From NCBI GenBank assembly GCA_009761415.1, contig QUOL01000001.1:3100001-3164000 (forward strand): 64,000 bases of DNA, in the 5' to 3' direction. The position numbers and the translations under genes were made by a program. Numbering within the stretch: the first letter of the stretch is position 1; every line of letters begins with the position of its first letter. Below, piece after piece: positions 50,468 through 60,758 of the stretch. Below the pieces are notes generated by a model. It was not told where the DNA came from, ran no database searches, and saw only the letters and a program-made list of their open reading frames with translations. The stretch is from Sarcomyxa edulis. Its lineage: Eukaryota > Basidiomycota > Agaricomycetes > Agaricales > Mycenaceae.

Positions 50468-51673
50468 TTAGATGCTGTCTTAACTGACAAGACAAACGGG
50501 GAGTGCCAGAGTCATGACCGTCGCGGTACCGATGGCTTAAAATTAGAATCTACGCCTATATGGTACAAGGGTGGTTGAGTACCGTCGTGTTTGACGTGAG
50601 TATGATTTGTATGCTGTTTATTCTCCAGTGTCGTCAGATCGTGGAGAGAACCACGCACGTACTTGGTAGAGATGATGGCAAGACAGTGGTGGCCAAAATA
50701 TGAGATAGACACGTGCAGTTCTCACTCTGCCGCTGCACCGAATTGGAACCGAATCCTCTTTTCTCTCGAACTTCTATCGTACTTTGCGAGACTATGGAAC
50801 ACTACACGCTCTTGCAAAGCACAAGTCCAGATCGTATATTCTGTAGGGCCTCGAGTGTCCAAGAAAGAACTCATGCGAATCTCTGAGGCTAGGCGATTTC
50901 AGTCAATGTTTTCTCGGGAAGAATCGTCAGTAGCAAGTCTCATTTTCAGAACCAAACGCCCATCGCTCGTTACTCGATGCCTGTTGGATTTGTTGGCGTA
51001 CATGGTCAGATGGACTGCTGTCCACACTCCAGTCGGAGTTATAGCGACGTTCACCATCTTGTCTCCTAACGTTTGGGAGAACGGCATCACTGCGGCAGTC
51101 CTCATTCTGGTTCTTTGAGTGGTGTTCTCATTCTGAATTATCGGGAGGGCTGAGACGGTCAAAAACTCACGATATACGCCTCGGAAATTCGGGAGTACCG
51201 ATTCGGACACAAAAGGCTGGAATCAAACTATGGGCAGAGTGCGGACGAGTCAATTTGAGGCGGATTCTGCTCGTAGGTGAATAGTTCAAGCTCCTTGCAA
51301 AGAGAACCTGAACTAATAGATAGTTTCTGTTTCGGCCAGAATTTCCTAGTCTGCTTCCAGCTTCACCGACATGCATATCCTGGCATGCTCCTGTCGTGTC
51401 GTGTCGTGTTGTCGCGTCTCAGTTACAGTTGGAGCTATGGACCTAGCCACTGCGTCCCATGCCACTGAGAAGCAGCTGACTTCTGCTTTTGCATGGAAGG
51501 AAGCTCGAATATATGACCTTCAAGTTCACGAAGCTCCCGACATCGAACTGCCGACGCTTTTTCTTAGACGCGGCGCAGTTGACCTCCGCCTCTGCTCTCT
51601 TCGCTTGCGTATCGGTTACAGGAGTCTTGCGATACCGGTGAATTCAATGAAATCTCTTTCTAGACGACAGTGC
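50468..51673. other. Intergenic region between methyltransferase and small-protein gene A
   Basis: About 1.2 kb without a convincing gene. Its right part carries the first copy of the shared upstream repeat (51,471-51,587). Short frames near 50,663-51,210 lack domains and are open on both strands. Confidence 0.45.
51471..51587 (+). repeat. Upstream repeat, copy 1
   Basis: Starts near CAGCTGACTTCTGC and ends with the core CCGACGCTTTTTCTTAGACG then CGCAGTTGACCTCC. The core is shared with copies at 52,638-52,683 and 52,881-52,935. It lies 180-296 bp upstream of gene A. Confidence 0.7.
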
Positions 51674-51680
51674 TATAAAG
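51674..51680 (+). promoter_or_regulatory. TATA box of small-protein gene A
   Basis: TATAAAG lies 93 bp upstream of the ATG at 51,767, the right distance for a fungal TATA promoter. The leader is pyrimidine-rich, and the start context is TACCATGT. Confidence 0.55.
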
Positions 51681-51766
51681 GCAGGACTATTCTGCACGAC
51701 TCGGCATCCCTCCCTGTAAACTAACTACGCCCTCGCCTTCATACACTACTCAACCTCTCTGCTACC

Positions 51767-52180
51767 ATGTCTACCTTGCGGATGGAATTTAAGCCCGAGA
51801 ACCTTTTGACAGACGAGAAGCCCTTGATCACCCAATACTGTCGGACAGTCAGGGATAAAAACTGGAGCGAACTAGGCTCCTCGACCACAGCTATCGTCTA
51901 CTCGTAAGGACTTATCTCTCTTACAAATGACATTTTAGCCCCCAATCGTAATTTGGAACTCTATAGGTCCAGTGGTCGATGGTGGCACACCACCACCAAC
52001 GACCCCAAGGAACATGTGACGGTCAGATACGATCGTAGGGTTCCAGCTACCCGCCGAGTCCATATCTACAAGGATGGAAGTGCAAATTTGTTCCCTCACA
52101 CTGGCGTTCGCCTGACAGGAGAGGCCTCGGATGGATCTGTCGAGCTTTCGGACGAAGATGACATACCAATAGACAACTAG
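51767..52180 (+). CDS. Small orphan protein, tandem paralogue A
   Basis: Family not recognised. Exons are 51767-51903 and 51967-52180, giving 116 residues. There is no signal peptide, no membrane segment and almost no cysteine. The C-terminal half is beta-rich: GRWWHTTTNDPKEHVTVRYD, RRVPATRRVHIYKDGSANLF, GVRLTGEASDGSVELSDEDD. It is about half identical to the gene at 53,048 with the same intron position and phase (both first exons are 137 nt), so the two arose by tandem duplication. A TATA box and a shared upstream repeat suggest strong, regulated expression. A soluble cytoplasmic role is inferred. Confidence 0.78.
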
Positions 52181-52585
52181 GTGTGTTTCCAGAATGAGGG
52201 TAAAGATCGTAGCTCATTTCGCATAATTTCTAGGGCTCGTACTACACTGGGGAGATAGCTGACGCTGCGGAGAAAGATTGCCGAAGTCGTCGGTTTGATT
52301 GTTGATTAAAGTATCGCATTTCAAACGAATACAATTATGATTTATGAAGATTGCTGCATATCAACAGATATCAACCCGACTACAGCTTGGTCTGATTACC
52401 CCGTCATCATTACCCCTCCCATTTACACCGGCTACCTGGAACACTTGAATCAATTGTGGCGTCGTCCAGGCCGTAACGCATACTTGTGTCACCACCCATC
52501 TCACCGTGGTTTACTCTCGCATATCCCCACCATATTTATACCACATCCCCTTGATCCAATACGGTTTCAACTACAGGGGCTCGTG

Positions 52586-52683
52586 CTCAGCAGCTGACCT
52601 CTGTTCAGGCTCAAGCAGGTTTACACCGAGTCCACTAAACTCAGGCTACCGACGCTTTTTCTTAGATATGTCGCAGCTGACTA
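52586..52683 (+). repeat. Upstream repeat, copy 2
   Basis: Starts CAGCTGACCTCTGTTC and contains CTCAAGCAGG, then GAGTCCACTAAACTCAGG, then the core TACCGACGCTTTTTCTTAGA followed by TGTCGCAGCTGACTAG. It is located between the paralogues, upstream of gene B. Confidence 0.75.
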
Positions 52684-52831
52684 GTTAAAAATGGAAAATC
52701 CAAGGTGAGAGTTGCTTACTCTGTTTCGAAGAGACTCGCTGACTTATGCATCTTCAGTCTTAAGCTCAAATGTGCGAAACCGGAGTCAAGAATGCGCAAT
52801 GCATTGCTTATTCCACTTCGAGGAGTAACGA

Positions 52832-52935
52832 CTGACATCTGCTTCTCGATAGTATCAAGCTCAAGCGTGCGGACCCAGAGTCAACAAAGCTCAGGCTACC
52901 GATGCTTTTTCTTGAACTCGTCGCAATTCACCTCC
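52832..52935 (+). repeat. Upstream repeat, copy 3
   Basis: Starts GACTGACATCTGCTTC and contains CTCAAGCGTG, GAGTCAACAAAGCTCAGG, then the core TACCGATGCTTTTTCTTGAA followed by CGTCGCAATTCACCTCC. The TTTAAAAAG just downstream (52,966) may be the TATA-like element of gene B. Confidence 0.75.
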
Positions 52936-53047
52936 TTTCTTCAATTCTAATCCTGCTGTGAGTGGTTTAAAAAGAGAGCTCATCTCTCCACGGTCCTGCA
53001 TCTCAGACTGCAATCCTCCTACACACATACACATCTCTTCCTCTACC

Positions 53048-53475
53048 ATGGCCGCCTTGAAGGTGGAATTTAGGCCTGCGGGCGTTATGCCAGATCAGCA
53101 GCGCCAGATCATCCAGTTCTGTCAGACCGCCAGGACAGCTAATTGGAGTTTACTGGGTTCCTCGACCACGGCGACTGTTTATGCGTAGGCATTTTTCTCC
53201 ACAAAGTACATCATGACGTCGAATTGATATCTTATATTTTCCCGTATAGGTACAATAATCAATGGTGGCACTCTAACTCCAACGACTCCAAGATGCATAT
53301 CACAGTCAGATACGATCGTCGCGTTCCGAACACCATGCGAATCCATATATACCCAGACGGAAGCGTGAACCTGAACCCTCGTGATGGTCTTCGTCTGGGT
53401 GGAGAGCTTTCAGATGGGTCTCTGGAGCTCTCGGACGAAGAAGGTCAGGAACGTCTCAAGCCTGTGGGCTATTAA
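53048..53475 (+). CDS. Small orphan protein, tandem paralogue B
   Basis: Exons are 53048-53184 and 53250-53475, 120 residues. Paralogue of the gene at 51,767. Shared motifs are LGSSTTA at the exon junction, then WWH, HITVRYDRRVPNTMRIHIYP, DGSVNLNPRDGLRLGGELSD, GSLELSDEE. The N-terminal part (PDQQRQIIQFCQTARTANWS) is predicted helical. No homologue is known to me. The even spacing of conserved aromatic and Asp/Arg residues suggests a compact beta-sheet fold, possibly ligand binding, but function is unknown. Confidence 0.78.
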
Positions 53476-54099
53476 GTAGGTGTGTTTCTCTGTTCCTTCG
53501 ATTTAGCTACGACGACTGCAGCTGATTCCGCACAATAGGTTTCTATCACACTAGGTACGGAATAGGTGGAGCTGTGTAGAAAGAGCGTTGGTTTTTATCA
53601 AGAATTTGGGATTGTGATGCGCTTTCGGACGAAGGATTTATGAAAATGGCACGTTTGCAAGGAACATGACTCGTCGCTCGTCAGACTCCTCATGTAAGTT
53701 CAACACATGAAGTCTCTCCATTGCCACATTCTCCTCAGAATGGTGGAACATGACTTTTGCCGGCTGTACAAACCTAATTATCGATCGCGTCTGACGCTGA
53801 GAAGCATTCAGCTCTTGGCTCTCCAACGAGCTCAAATCAACGCGTCAAACTTGATCCTGTCATTGCCAACGCGATATACAGCAAGACTGCAAGGCAAGAA
53901 AGAGACAATGAGAAGGCTGTATGAGGCCGTTATGATGGTACGAGGTCTGAGTCTATTTATAGCCAGGTCCCGGAAATGGCAACTAGTGGCAACTGACGAG
54001 CATCAATTTTTTATCTTTTGTCCTCCTCCTCCTCCTCCAGTCAGGTCGTTTCACCCCACATCCTCATATTCCCGACATTCCCTTCCTTAGATCGCGAAA
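53476..54099. promoter_or_regulatory. Promoter region of the PL14-like gene
   Basis: About 620 bp. TATTTATAG at 53,954-53,962 lies about 140 bp upstream of the ATG and is a candidate TATA box. A CCTCCTCCTCC run follows at about 54,020-54,040. Open frames here (for example 53,707-54,090) have no domain. Confidence 0.4.
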
Positions 54100-55481
54100 A
54101 TGTATCCTCAGACTATCCTTTTCCTATTAGCTGCTATCATCGCAGTTGCAACAGCACGACCTTTGCACGGAACTTCACTGCATGCTCATCGTCACATTCG
54201 TTCAACTGTCATAAGCCCCATCTCTCACAGGAGTACGTGCAGAACTAGGACCAACACGACCAGCTCTGCGAGCGCGTCTGTGAAAGTTGCATCTGCTTCC
54301 GCCATTAATGCTGATGTTGAATCTACCTCCGTCTTCGAGTCCACGTCTGCCGCAAAGGCCACCTCTACAAAAATTTCCTCTGTAGAGGCTACATCCACGA
54401 AGGCAGCTTCCTCCACGAAAGCATCTTCCACAAAAGCATCGTCCACAAAGGCTTCAGCATCTTCCACCAAGTCATCCTCGTCTGCCAAAGCTACCGCAAC
54501 ATCCACGAACACTAACAGTCTTCTCGCCGCTCTCTTCCCCGTCACTAACTCTCTCAGCACATGGACCACATCCACTGCTTCCGATGATGCCCTTGCCCTT
54601 GCTGACAGCACCTTCAGACCCACCAAGCTCATCACCGATCTCACGCACAACTACGTCGCTGCTCCAGATGGCAAGAAAGCCATGCAGGCCATCTACCCCG
54701 AAGGCTCATACACCTTTGGACATGAGCCCCAAGGTGGCTTCTCCTTCTACGCTCCGGGCCCGTCCGACGTCGATCTCACTACCGCAAAGGAGGTCACATT
54801 GGGATACTCGGTGTTCTTTGAAGAGGGCTACGAGTTCAACAAAGGTGGAAAGCTTCCAGGTCTTTGTACGTGTTGTTTTCTCCTTGTTATCATTTTTCAA
54901 AAACTCACCGGTCATCGTCTTTCAGATGGAGGAGACACTGAAGACCTCGCAGTGAGCTGCTCAGGCGGACGTCGTTCCGTACAGTGCTTCTCTGCTCGTC
55001 TCATGTGGCGTACCGACGGTGCTGGGGAGATGTACACTTATCTTCCTGACTACACCGTCGATGGTTTCGCTGCCAACGAGGCTGTTTGTGACGTCGCTCC
55101 ACTATCCGAATGTAACCCCACCTACGGAGCCTCCGTTGGACGTGGTTCGTTCACTTTCGCTACAGGAGGATGGACGACTATCAGCGAGCGTGTCAGACTC
55201 AATGACGTTGGAAAAGCCAATGGAGAACTACAGCTCTTTGTTGGAGGCGAGAGTGTCATCAACGTTGGCGGCTTGATCCTGAGAGATGCAGCAGAAGGAA
55301 GAATCAGAGGAATCCAGATGCAGACTTTCTTCGGTGGTATGTGCAAACCAATCATGACCTGTTTTACTTTCTTGCTGACGCGATTGTGACTTTTGTAGGA
55401 TCTACCTCGGATTATGCATCCCCAAAGACTCAGAGCACATATTTCTCTGACTTCTCTGTGGCCATTACCGAGTCACTCTAA
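54100..55481 (+). CDS. Secreted polysaccharide-lyase family 14-like protein
   Basis: Probably binds or cleaves acidic polysaccharide such as glucuronan outside the cell; activity is inferred from family resemblance only. Exons are 54100-54865, 54926-55336 and 55399-55481, 1,260 nt and 419 residues. Signal peptide MYPQTILFLLAAIIAVATA, cleavage before RPLHG. Residues 50-145 are Ser/Thr/Ala/Lys-rich with the repeat SSTKA, an O-glycosylated linker type. The jelly-roll domain follows: YPEGSYTFGHEPQGGFSFYA, VTLGYSVFFEEGYEFNKGGK, LPGLYGGD, CFSARLMWRTDGAGEMYTYL, FATGGWTTISERVRLND, and the ending FFGGSTSDYASPKTQSTYFS. The KGGKLPGLYGG and RxMWRxxG blocks are typical of fungal PL14-like proteins. Confidence 0.87.
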
Positions 55482-56233
55482 ACGACTAGCCTACTGACCG
55501 ACCGACTAACCAACCGACTAACCAACAACCAACCAACCAACCCCACTAACCATCAACCTCAAACTAACCGACCTCCCCACCCCACTTATCCTCATCGCCC
55601 CCTTTCGGGACATGGGTATCCACATTCCTTACACTTACGCCTGACCAATACACGCGCATTGTATATACGACGCATCCACGGTCTTAACTAGGAACGCATC
55701 ACACACATCGATATCACATCACTTGCATTTACTCTAACTGCTCTTCTGTCTTTTCTCGTTTATACATGACACAAAGTTGCTGCTGGTTTCAACATTCTTT
55801 ACATGCCCCCTTCTTGAGCCAGTCCTCGAGATCCCCTCCTCCCTCCGATATGGTCCATCTAGTATGTATCTATTCTAATCGTTGTGGAGGTTATGTTATT
55901 AAACGTACGTACTATACATATTAGGATCCGGATGGGCCTTGACGGCTCGTGTGGATCTGCTGGTTCTTGTATTGTCCGCTGGGTGCTTTTTAACGAATAG
56001 ATTATATTTATTTTCTTAAAGAAAACATTTGCCCGATTTTTTTTGGCTTCGCGAACGTCCTGCGTTTGGAAAGTAGCTATTGGTATACAAGTATAAGGTA
56101 CAAGATGCGATCGTGTTGAGGAAATGCCGTATAGGTAGTAGACAGGAGGTCTTGGTCAAGAATAGTATACGAGAGTCGAAGAACGAAACAAATAGGGAGT
56201 GAGACGGAAACGTTCTGGTCATGAGATGAAGTA
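55482..56233. repeat. Intergenic gap with a CCAACCAA simple repeat
   Basis: About 750 bp between convergent genes. At 55,490-55,575 there is a degenerate array of (A)CTAACCAACCGA/CCAACCAA units immediately after the PL14-like stop, so it would be in the 3' UTR. Nothing else recognised. Confidence 0.5.
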
Positions 56234-57802
56234 TCACTGTGTATAATACTGCGACTGGACACCATAGTTCATTGCGTCAGGATTGAGAGGCATGGTGGAA
56301 GCCCCACTGAAGTTGATAGGGATAGGCATTCCTTGAGCTTGAGCTTGAGCCATGGCCTGCGCCTGTGCGTGGGCCTGTGCTTGAGCTTGCGCATGAGCCT
56401 GCGCCTGAGCTTGTTGTTGTCGGGAGTACATTGTCGGCTGAGAACGTGGGTATGGATTTTGAGGCTGTTGTTGTTGCTGTTGTTGTTGCTGCTGCTGTTG
56501 CGGGAGATGGCCGTGGGGATGGGGGAAGTTGAAGGAGGGCGGGGGCATCGATCCGGATGCGGTGTTGATGCCGTAAGGGACTTGATTACCCGCAGAGGTG
56601 AAATAGGGGTGTGAGAGGGCTTCGGTCGCTGTTATGCGTTCTGCGGGATCGAATTTGAGTAGTCGCTCCAGGAGGTCAATTGCTGCAAATATGATGTCTA
56701 TGTTAGGAAAATTGCAAAAATGAAACGGGAAGGGGCGTGCTCACCCTGCGGCGATGCTTTAGGTAGTAATTGTTGGAACGGAATTTTGGGATACCGAGGA
56801 AACGGTTTGAGCTGTATTTCGGGCTGTGTTCACAGTCAGAGTTGAGTAGACTGGCGGGTTTGTCAGGGAATTGACGTACAGAGTCTGTAGCTATTTTTTT
56901 GAAAGTCGCTTCACTGGGAGTTCCAATGATTCTCATGATATGTAACAGTTGGTCTTGATTATCTCTCCCGCGGAACAGCGGTTGTCCGGTGATCATTTCG
57001 GCGAAGATACAACCACACGACCAGACGTCGATGGATGTGCTGTACGTCCGGGAACCAAGTAGGACGTCGGGAGCACGATACCATAGTGTGACGACCTAGA
57101 TACGCTCTTCTTGAAAAGGTGTTCTCAGAGTACTATATAGATGGCAAGCTCACCTCGTTCGAAAAGGTGTTGACAGGAACTCCGAACGCCCTCGCCAGAC
57201 CAAAATCTCCGATCTTCAACTCGCCTTTACGGTTGATGAGTAAATTCTGGGGTTTGAGATCCCGATGAAGAACCTGGTTCTCGTGGCAGAAGGAAGTGCC
57301 CTTGAGGAGCTGGAACATGAAGCTCCGAACGATGTTCGGCTCTAGGGCGCCTCTATCGCCATGGAGGTCCATATATTTCTTTAAGTCTTGTTCGCAAAAC
57401 TCGAATATGAGGACGAGTTTTGTCTCGGTGTGAATCACATCGTGTAGACGGACGATGTTGACGTGTTTGAGCTCCTTCATCAGCGAGATCTCCCGAATGG
57501 CGGTAGACGGCGTTCCTTCCTCTGCATCGAGGTGGATTTCTTTCAGCGCAACAACTTCATTGGTAGCCCGAGACCGCCCCTAGATTCAAGGGTTCGCATT
57601 TTCACCAAAGATGGCGACAAAACCGGGGCGACGAACCTTGAAAACCGTTGCATACGTCCCTTCACCTGCATATAGGGTCAGCGCTCCTGCAATGATGCGG
57701 GGATTGGGTGAAATATCTTGCCTAGTTTCTCTAACTGTTCAACGTGTGAGTTAGATGGTTTTCGATGTAGAATCGATTGAAACTTGCCTGGATATAGTTC
57801 AT
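56234..57802 (-). CDS. PHO85: PHO85-type cyclin-dependent kinase with Q/A-rich tail
   Basis: CDK5/Pho85-family kinase; controls phosphate, glycogen and polarity responses with several cyclins in yeast. Exons are 57802-57788 (15 nt), 57734-57722 (13 nt), 57665-57637, 57579-57154, 57095-56880, 56823-56745 and 56682-56234. The total is 1,227 nt, 408 residues. Kinase motifs are [21 protein letters not shown], the cyclin-binding PSTAIRE helix, [43 protein letters not shown], and HPYF at the end of the domain. The sequence [20 protein letters not shown] is the Pho85 signature. A C-terminal extension of about 110 residues has a run of 12 Q and an (AQ/AH)n repeat not found in yeast Pho85. The first two introns use GC donors (57,787 and 57,721). 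Confidence 0.94.
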
Positions 57803-58158
57803 GGTCAAACGATGGTCAAATCTGAGTCACAGCTGCCAGTCCTCGGCTCTACAGAGATCCGGATGCGCGGAAAAGCAGTACCCTGGATCGGATGAATGGG
57901 CGGGTGCGTCAAATAAGTCGCTCCGAGAGATATCTTCTACAGACTTCGAGAACGGGGATAGATAGGGTAGATTTGAGGCAAGCAGCCTCTCCAACGATCG
58001 CGCCGCACGCAAACGTGGGACTATTCGAAATCGCCCAATCTGGCTCGCCAAAGAAAATTTGAAGTCTGCTTCAAGAAGAGGCTCAACCAACTAATTTTTC
58101 TGCTAGGTCCTCACCAGACAATTCACACTTTGTCGATTGTCATATCAGGCCTACCAGG
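57803..58158. promoter_or_regulatory. Divergent promoter of PHO85 and UTP5
   Basis: 356 bp between outward-facing starts. A minus-strand frame (57,827-58,090) ends just upstream of the PHO85 ATG and is probably non-coding leader. No TATA box is obvious. Confidence 0.4.
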
Positions 58159-60711
58159 ATGCCTTCTAATGACAAGTCCAAAAAGTCCCGCACAAAACCA
58201 CCCAGAGGCCGACCAGCAGCTACCTCAGCTTTGTCTCAGCCTGTAGTGCAAGACGCTTCGAATCTCACCGCACTTTCGTCCTTTTCACCTAATGGAAACC
58301 TATTCGCATTCTTATCGCTGTCCGTGGACAAACACCGTTTACGCGTATATGATACTGTGACCAGACAGTCTGTCGCGGAACATATTATCGACTCTGCTCG
58401 GGTAACTGCCTTGACTTGGACCAGCTTCGATCCATCAGAGGCACAGCGACCGTCCGCAGAAGATGACTCCCTTCCCCCGAACAAAAAAAAGAGAAAGAAA
58501 AAGAACAGCCAAGCGGCCGAGACAAATGCACAGAATAAAGGCATCGAAGTGGTAGTCTTGGGTCTCTCTGATGGATCAGTTCTTTTCTTTTCACCTACCC
58601 ACGGTCGTGTTCTGCGGACATTGTCACATACTTCCAGCACATCCTCAATATTGTCCATTGTGACCACCGAAAACGAGGACAGCGCCCCAACCATCTGGAC
58701 TTCTGGCGAAGACGGGACCATTCGTCTGTGGAATGCGCAGAAAAACGAAATCCTGGGCAGTTGGAAGAATGATGACCGAATACCTTATTCATCCATGGCT
58801 GTTCGGCCAGGATCTTACACAGACCAGGAAGGTCGAGTGGACGTTTTGGTAGCAAACCACAGCATTCGTTTACTTTCCACCAACGGAAGTCTGGCAGAAG
58901 GTACGAATTTCGATTCACAAAAGCCCAAACAATTGGCATCGTTCACTGGGCACGCATCCTCCATCATAAACCTTCAATGGGACGCATCGCAAACACCATC
59001 TACTCGATTCCTCACCGTGGCTGAAGCTGACCGGTTCGTGTACGTTTGGGAAGTGCCAGAGACGCAGAGCGGTTCTTCTGCTGAAGGCAAAATAGTAGCC
59101 TCTATCCCTCTGGATTCTGACGCTCGAACAATAGCTCTATCTGTCCTCCCCACCTCATCGACTCCATCCTCCACACAACAGAGTCTCCTCACTCTCGCTG
59201 CCTCCGGCAGAATCTCTGTATTCCCAATCCCGACAGAACTTGTACCCCCTGCCAGCTCTAACCGTGTCCAACATAAAGTACCTACCCTCCTCCCCCGATC
59301 CAACATCTCGGCAGCGTCCAAGAAGAACGCATCTTCTGCTCAAATAGTGGCTGCAACCTTTGCACATGGAGAGCAGGGACGTATACGAGTGGCAAGAATA
59401 GTGGGTGGTGCTCGACCAGTGTTCGATGTCGTTGTAAGCAAATTGACAAAACCAATTAGTCTACGTTAATGACGAAATTATTATAGCAATATCTCGATGA
59501 CTCTGGCGATTTCATTGCAGAAATCAGCCTCGATGATGTCAACTCTGCACTGGTCAACGAATCGCATCTGGTCCGTTTGAACTCACTTTTTTACACTCCT
59601 ATCCATACTCAAAGAACTTCATTCGGTAGGCAGCGCCAAACAAACGATACGCAGAACCTTCGTCACTCGCTGTTGGCTCTGGGGTTGAGATTGGACAGGA
59701 CCAAGAAATGGACGACCTCACACTGCGTAATGTCGACGGTGATCTGGATGTAGACCTCGCCGAGCTCAGTTTAGGCCAACGATTGACGGCGCTCTCAGGC
59801 GCTGATGATGCGTTAGCCCGCGAAAACACATCAGATAGTGACGACGAAGCGACTACTACCAAGCCATCCAAAAAAGCTACCAAGAAGAGGTCATCGCAGA
59901 ATGAATTGACTGTCGTTCCTGCTAATTCCTTGACGCGGACGTTGATCCAAGCTCTACATTCATCCGATTCGCGGCTGCTGGAGACGTGTCTAGCTCATTC
60001 AGATCAGACTCTGATCCGCAATACCGTACGACGGCTGCCACCCCAATTGGCTGTGCCCTTAATCAGTGCTTGTGTCGAGCGGTTAGGTCGGGGAGCGAGA
60101 GCAGGGAATATGAAGGGCGGAGGAGGAGGAGCTAGCTCGCAGCGAGGTACTGGATTGATCACCTGGGTCAAAACAGTATTGGCAGTACACAGTGGCCATC
60201 TGATGACAGTGCGTGATTGTATGTTTCTCGATTAGGATATGACTAATATTCTTCATAGATGCCTGATCTTGTCGCGCGACTGTCGGGGCTTCATGCAACG
60301 CTTACCAGTCGATTGACTCTACAAGAGAGTCTCCTTTCATTGAGTGGACGTTTGGACATGGTACTGTCCCAGATCGAAATGCGGTCATCTGTAGCGCCTG
60401 CCCCTCTCGCCCCTCAAAAAGGCAAGAAACCGACGAAGGTACAAGGACGTGACGTGAGTCGATACGTGGAAGGTGAGAGCGACGATGATGAGCAGATGGA
60501 TGTTGAGGTCGAGATGGGGAGTGGCGACGAAGATGGAAGTGTAGAGGATGTGGAACTCGGTGGTAGCAGCCAAGAGGAAGATGATGACGAAGAAGACGAA
60601 GATAGTTCAGAAGAGGGTGAAGACGATTCCGACGATGAAGGTCCTACTATGAATGGTTTCATAGATGATGAGGCAGAGGAGGATGACGATGACGAGGATG
60701 ACAGCGAATAG
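58159..60711 (+). CDS. UTP5: t-UTP subunit Utp5/WDR43 of the small-subunit processome
   Basis: Nucleolar WD-repeat protein that promotes pre-rRNA transcription and early 18S processing. Exons are 58159-59433, 59487-59570, 59630-60208 and 60259-60711; the total is 2,391 nt, 796 residues. WD-like repeats occupy the first 440 residues (IEVVVLGLSDGSVLFFSPTH, TIWTSGEDGTIRLWNAQKNE, LASFTGHASSIINLQWDAS). The Utp12 domain follows (SLTRTLIQALHSSDSRLLET, TLIRNTVRRLPPQLAVPLIS, GLITWVKTVLAVHSGHLM, MPDLVARLSGLHATLTSRLT). The C-terminus is a long Asp/Glu-rich tail (about residues 700-796), usual for nucleolar factors. A lysine run (PPNKKKRKKKN) may be the NLS. Its stop is only 47 bp from that of the convergent Fpg gene. 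Confidence 0.92.
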
Positions 60712-60758
60712 ACCTTGTTGTCAGAGCGCTGAAAATATAGTTCTGGACGGCTGGAATA

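Noticed and set aside
47670..53475. Interpretation of the HMG factor and small tandem genes as a mating-type locus
   Set aside because: No homeodomain pair, pheromone receptor or CaaX pheromone precursor was found nearby; the small proteins have no CaaX end.
54225..54650. Long minus-strand frame opposite the PL14-like gene
   Set aside because: Shadow of the Ser/Thr/Ala/Lys repeat; the coding strand has signal peptide, domain and splice consistency.
57827..58090. 87-residue minus-strand frame just upstream of PHO85
   Set aside because: No domain, lies between two divergent start codons, and does not splice in frame to the kinase. Most likely 5' leader or chance.
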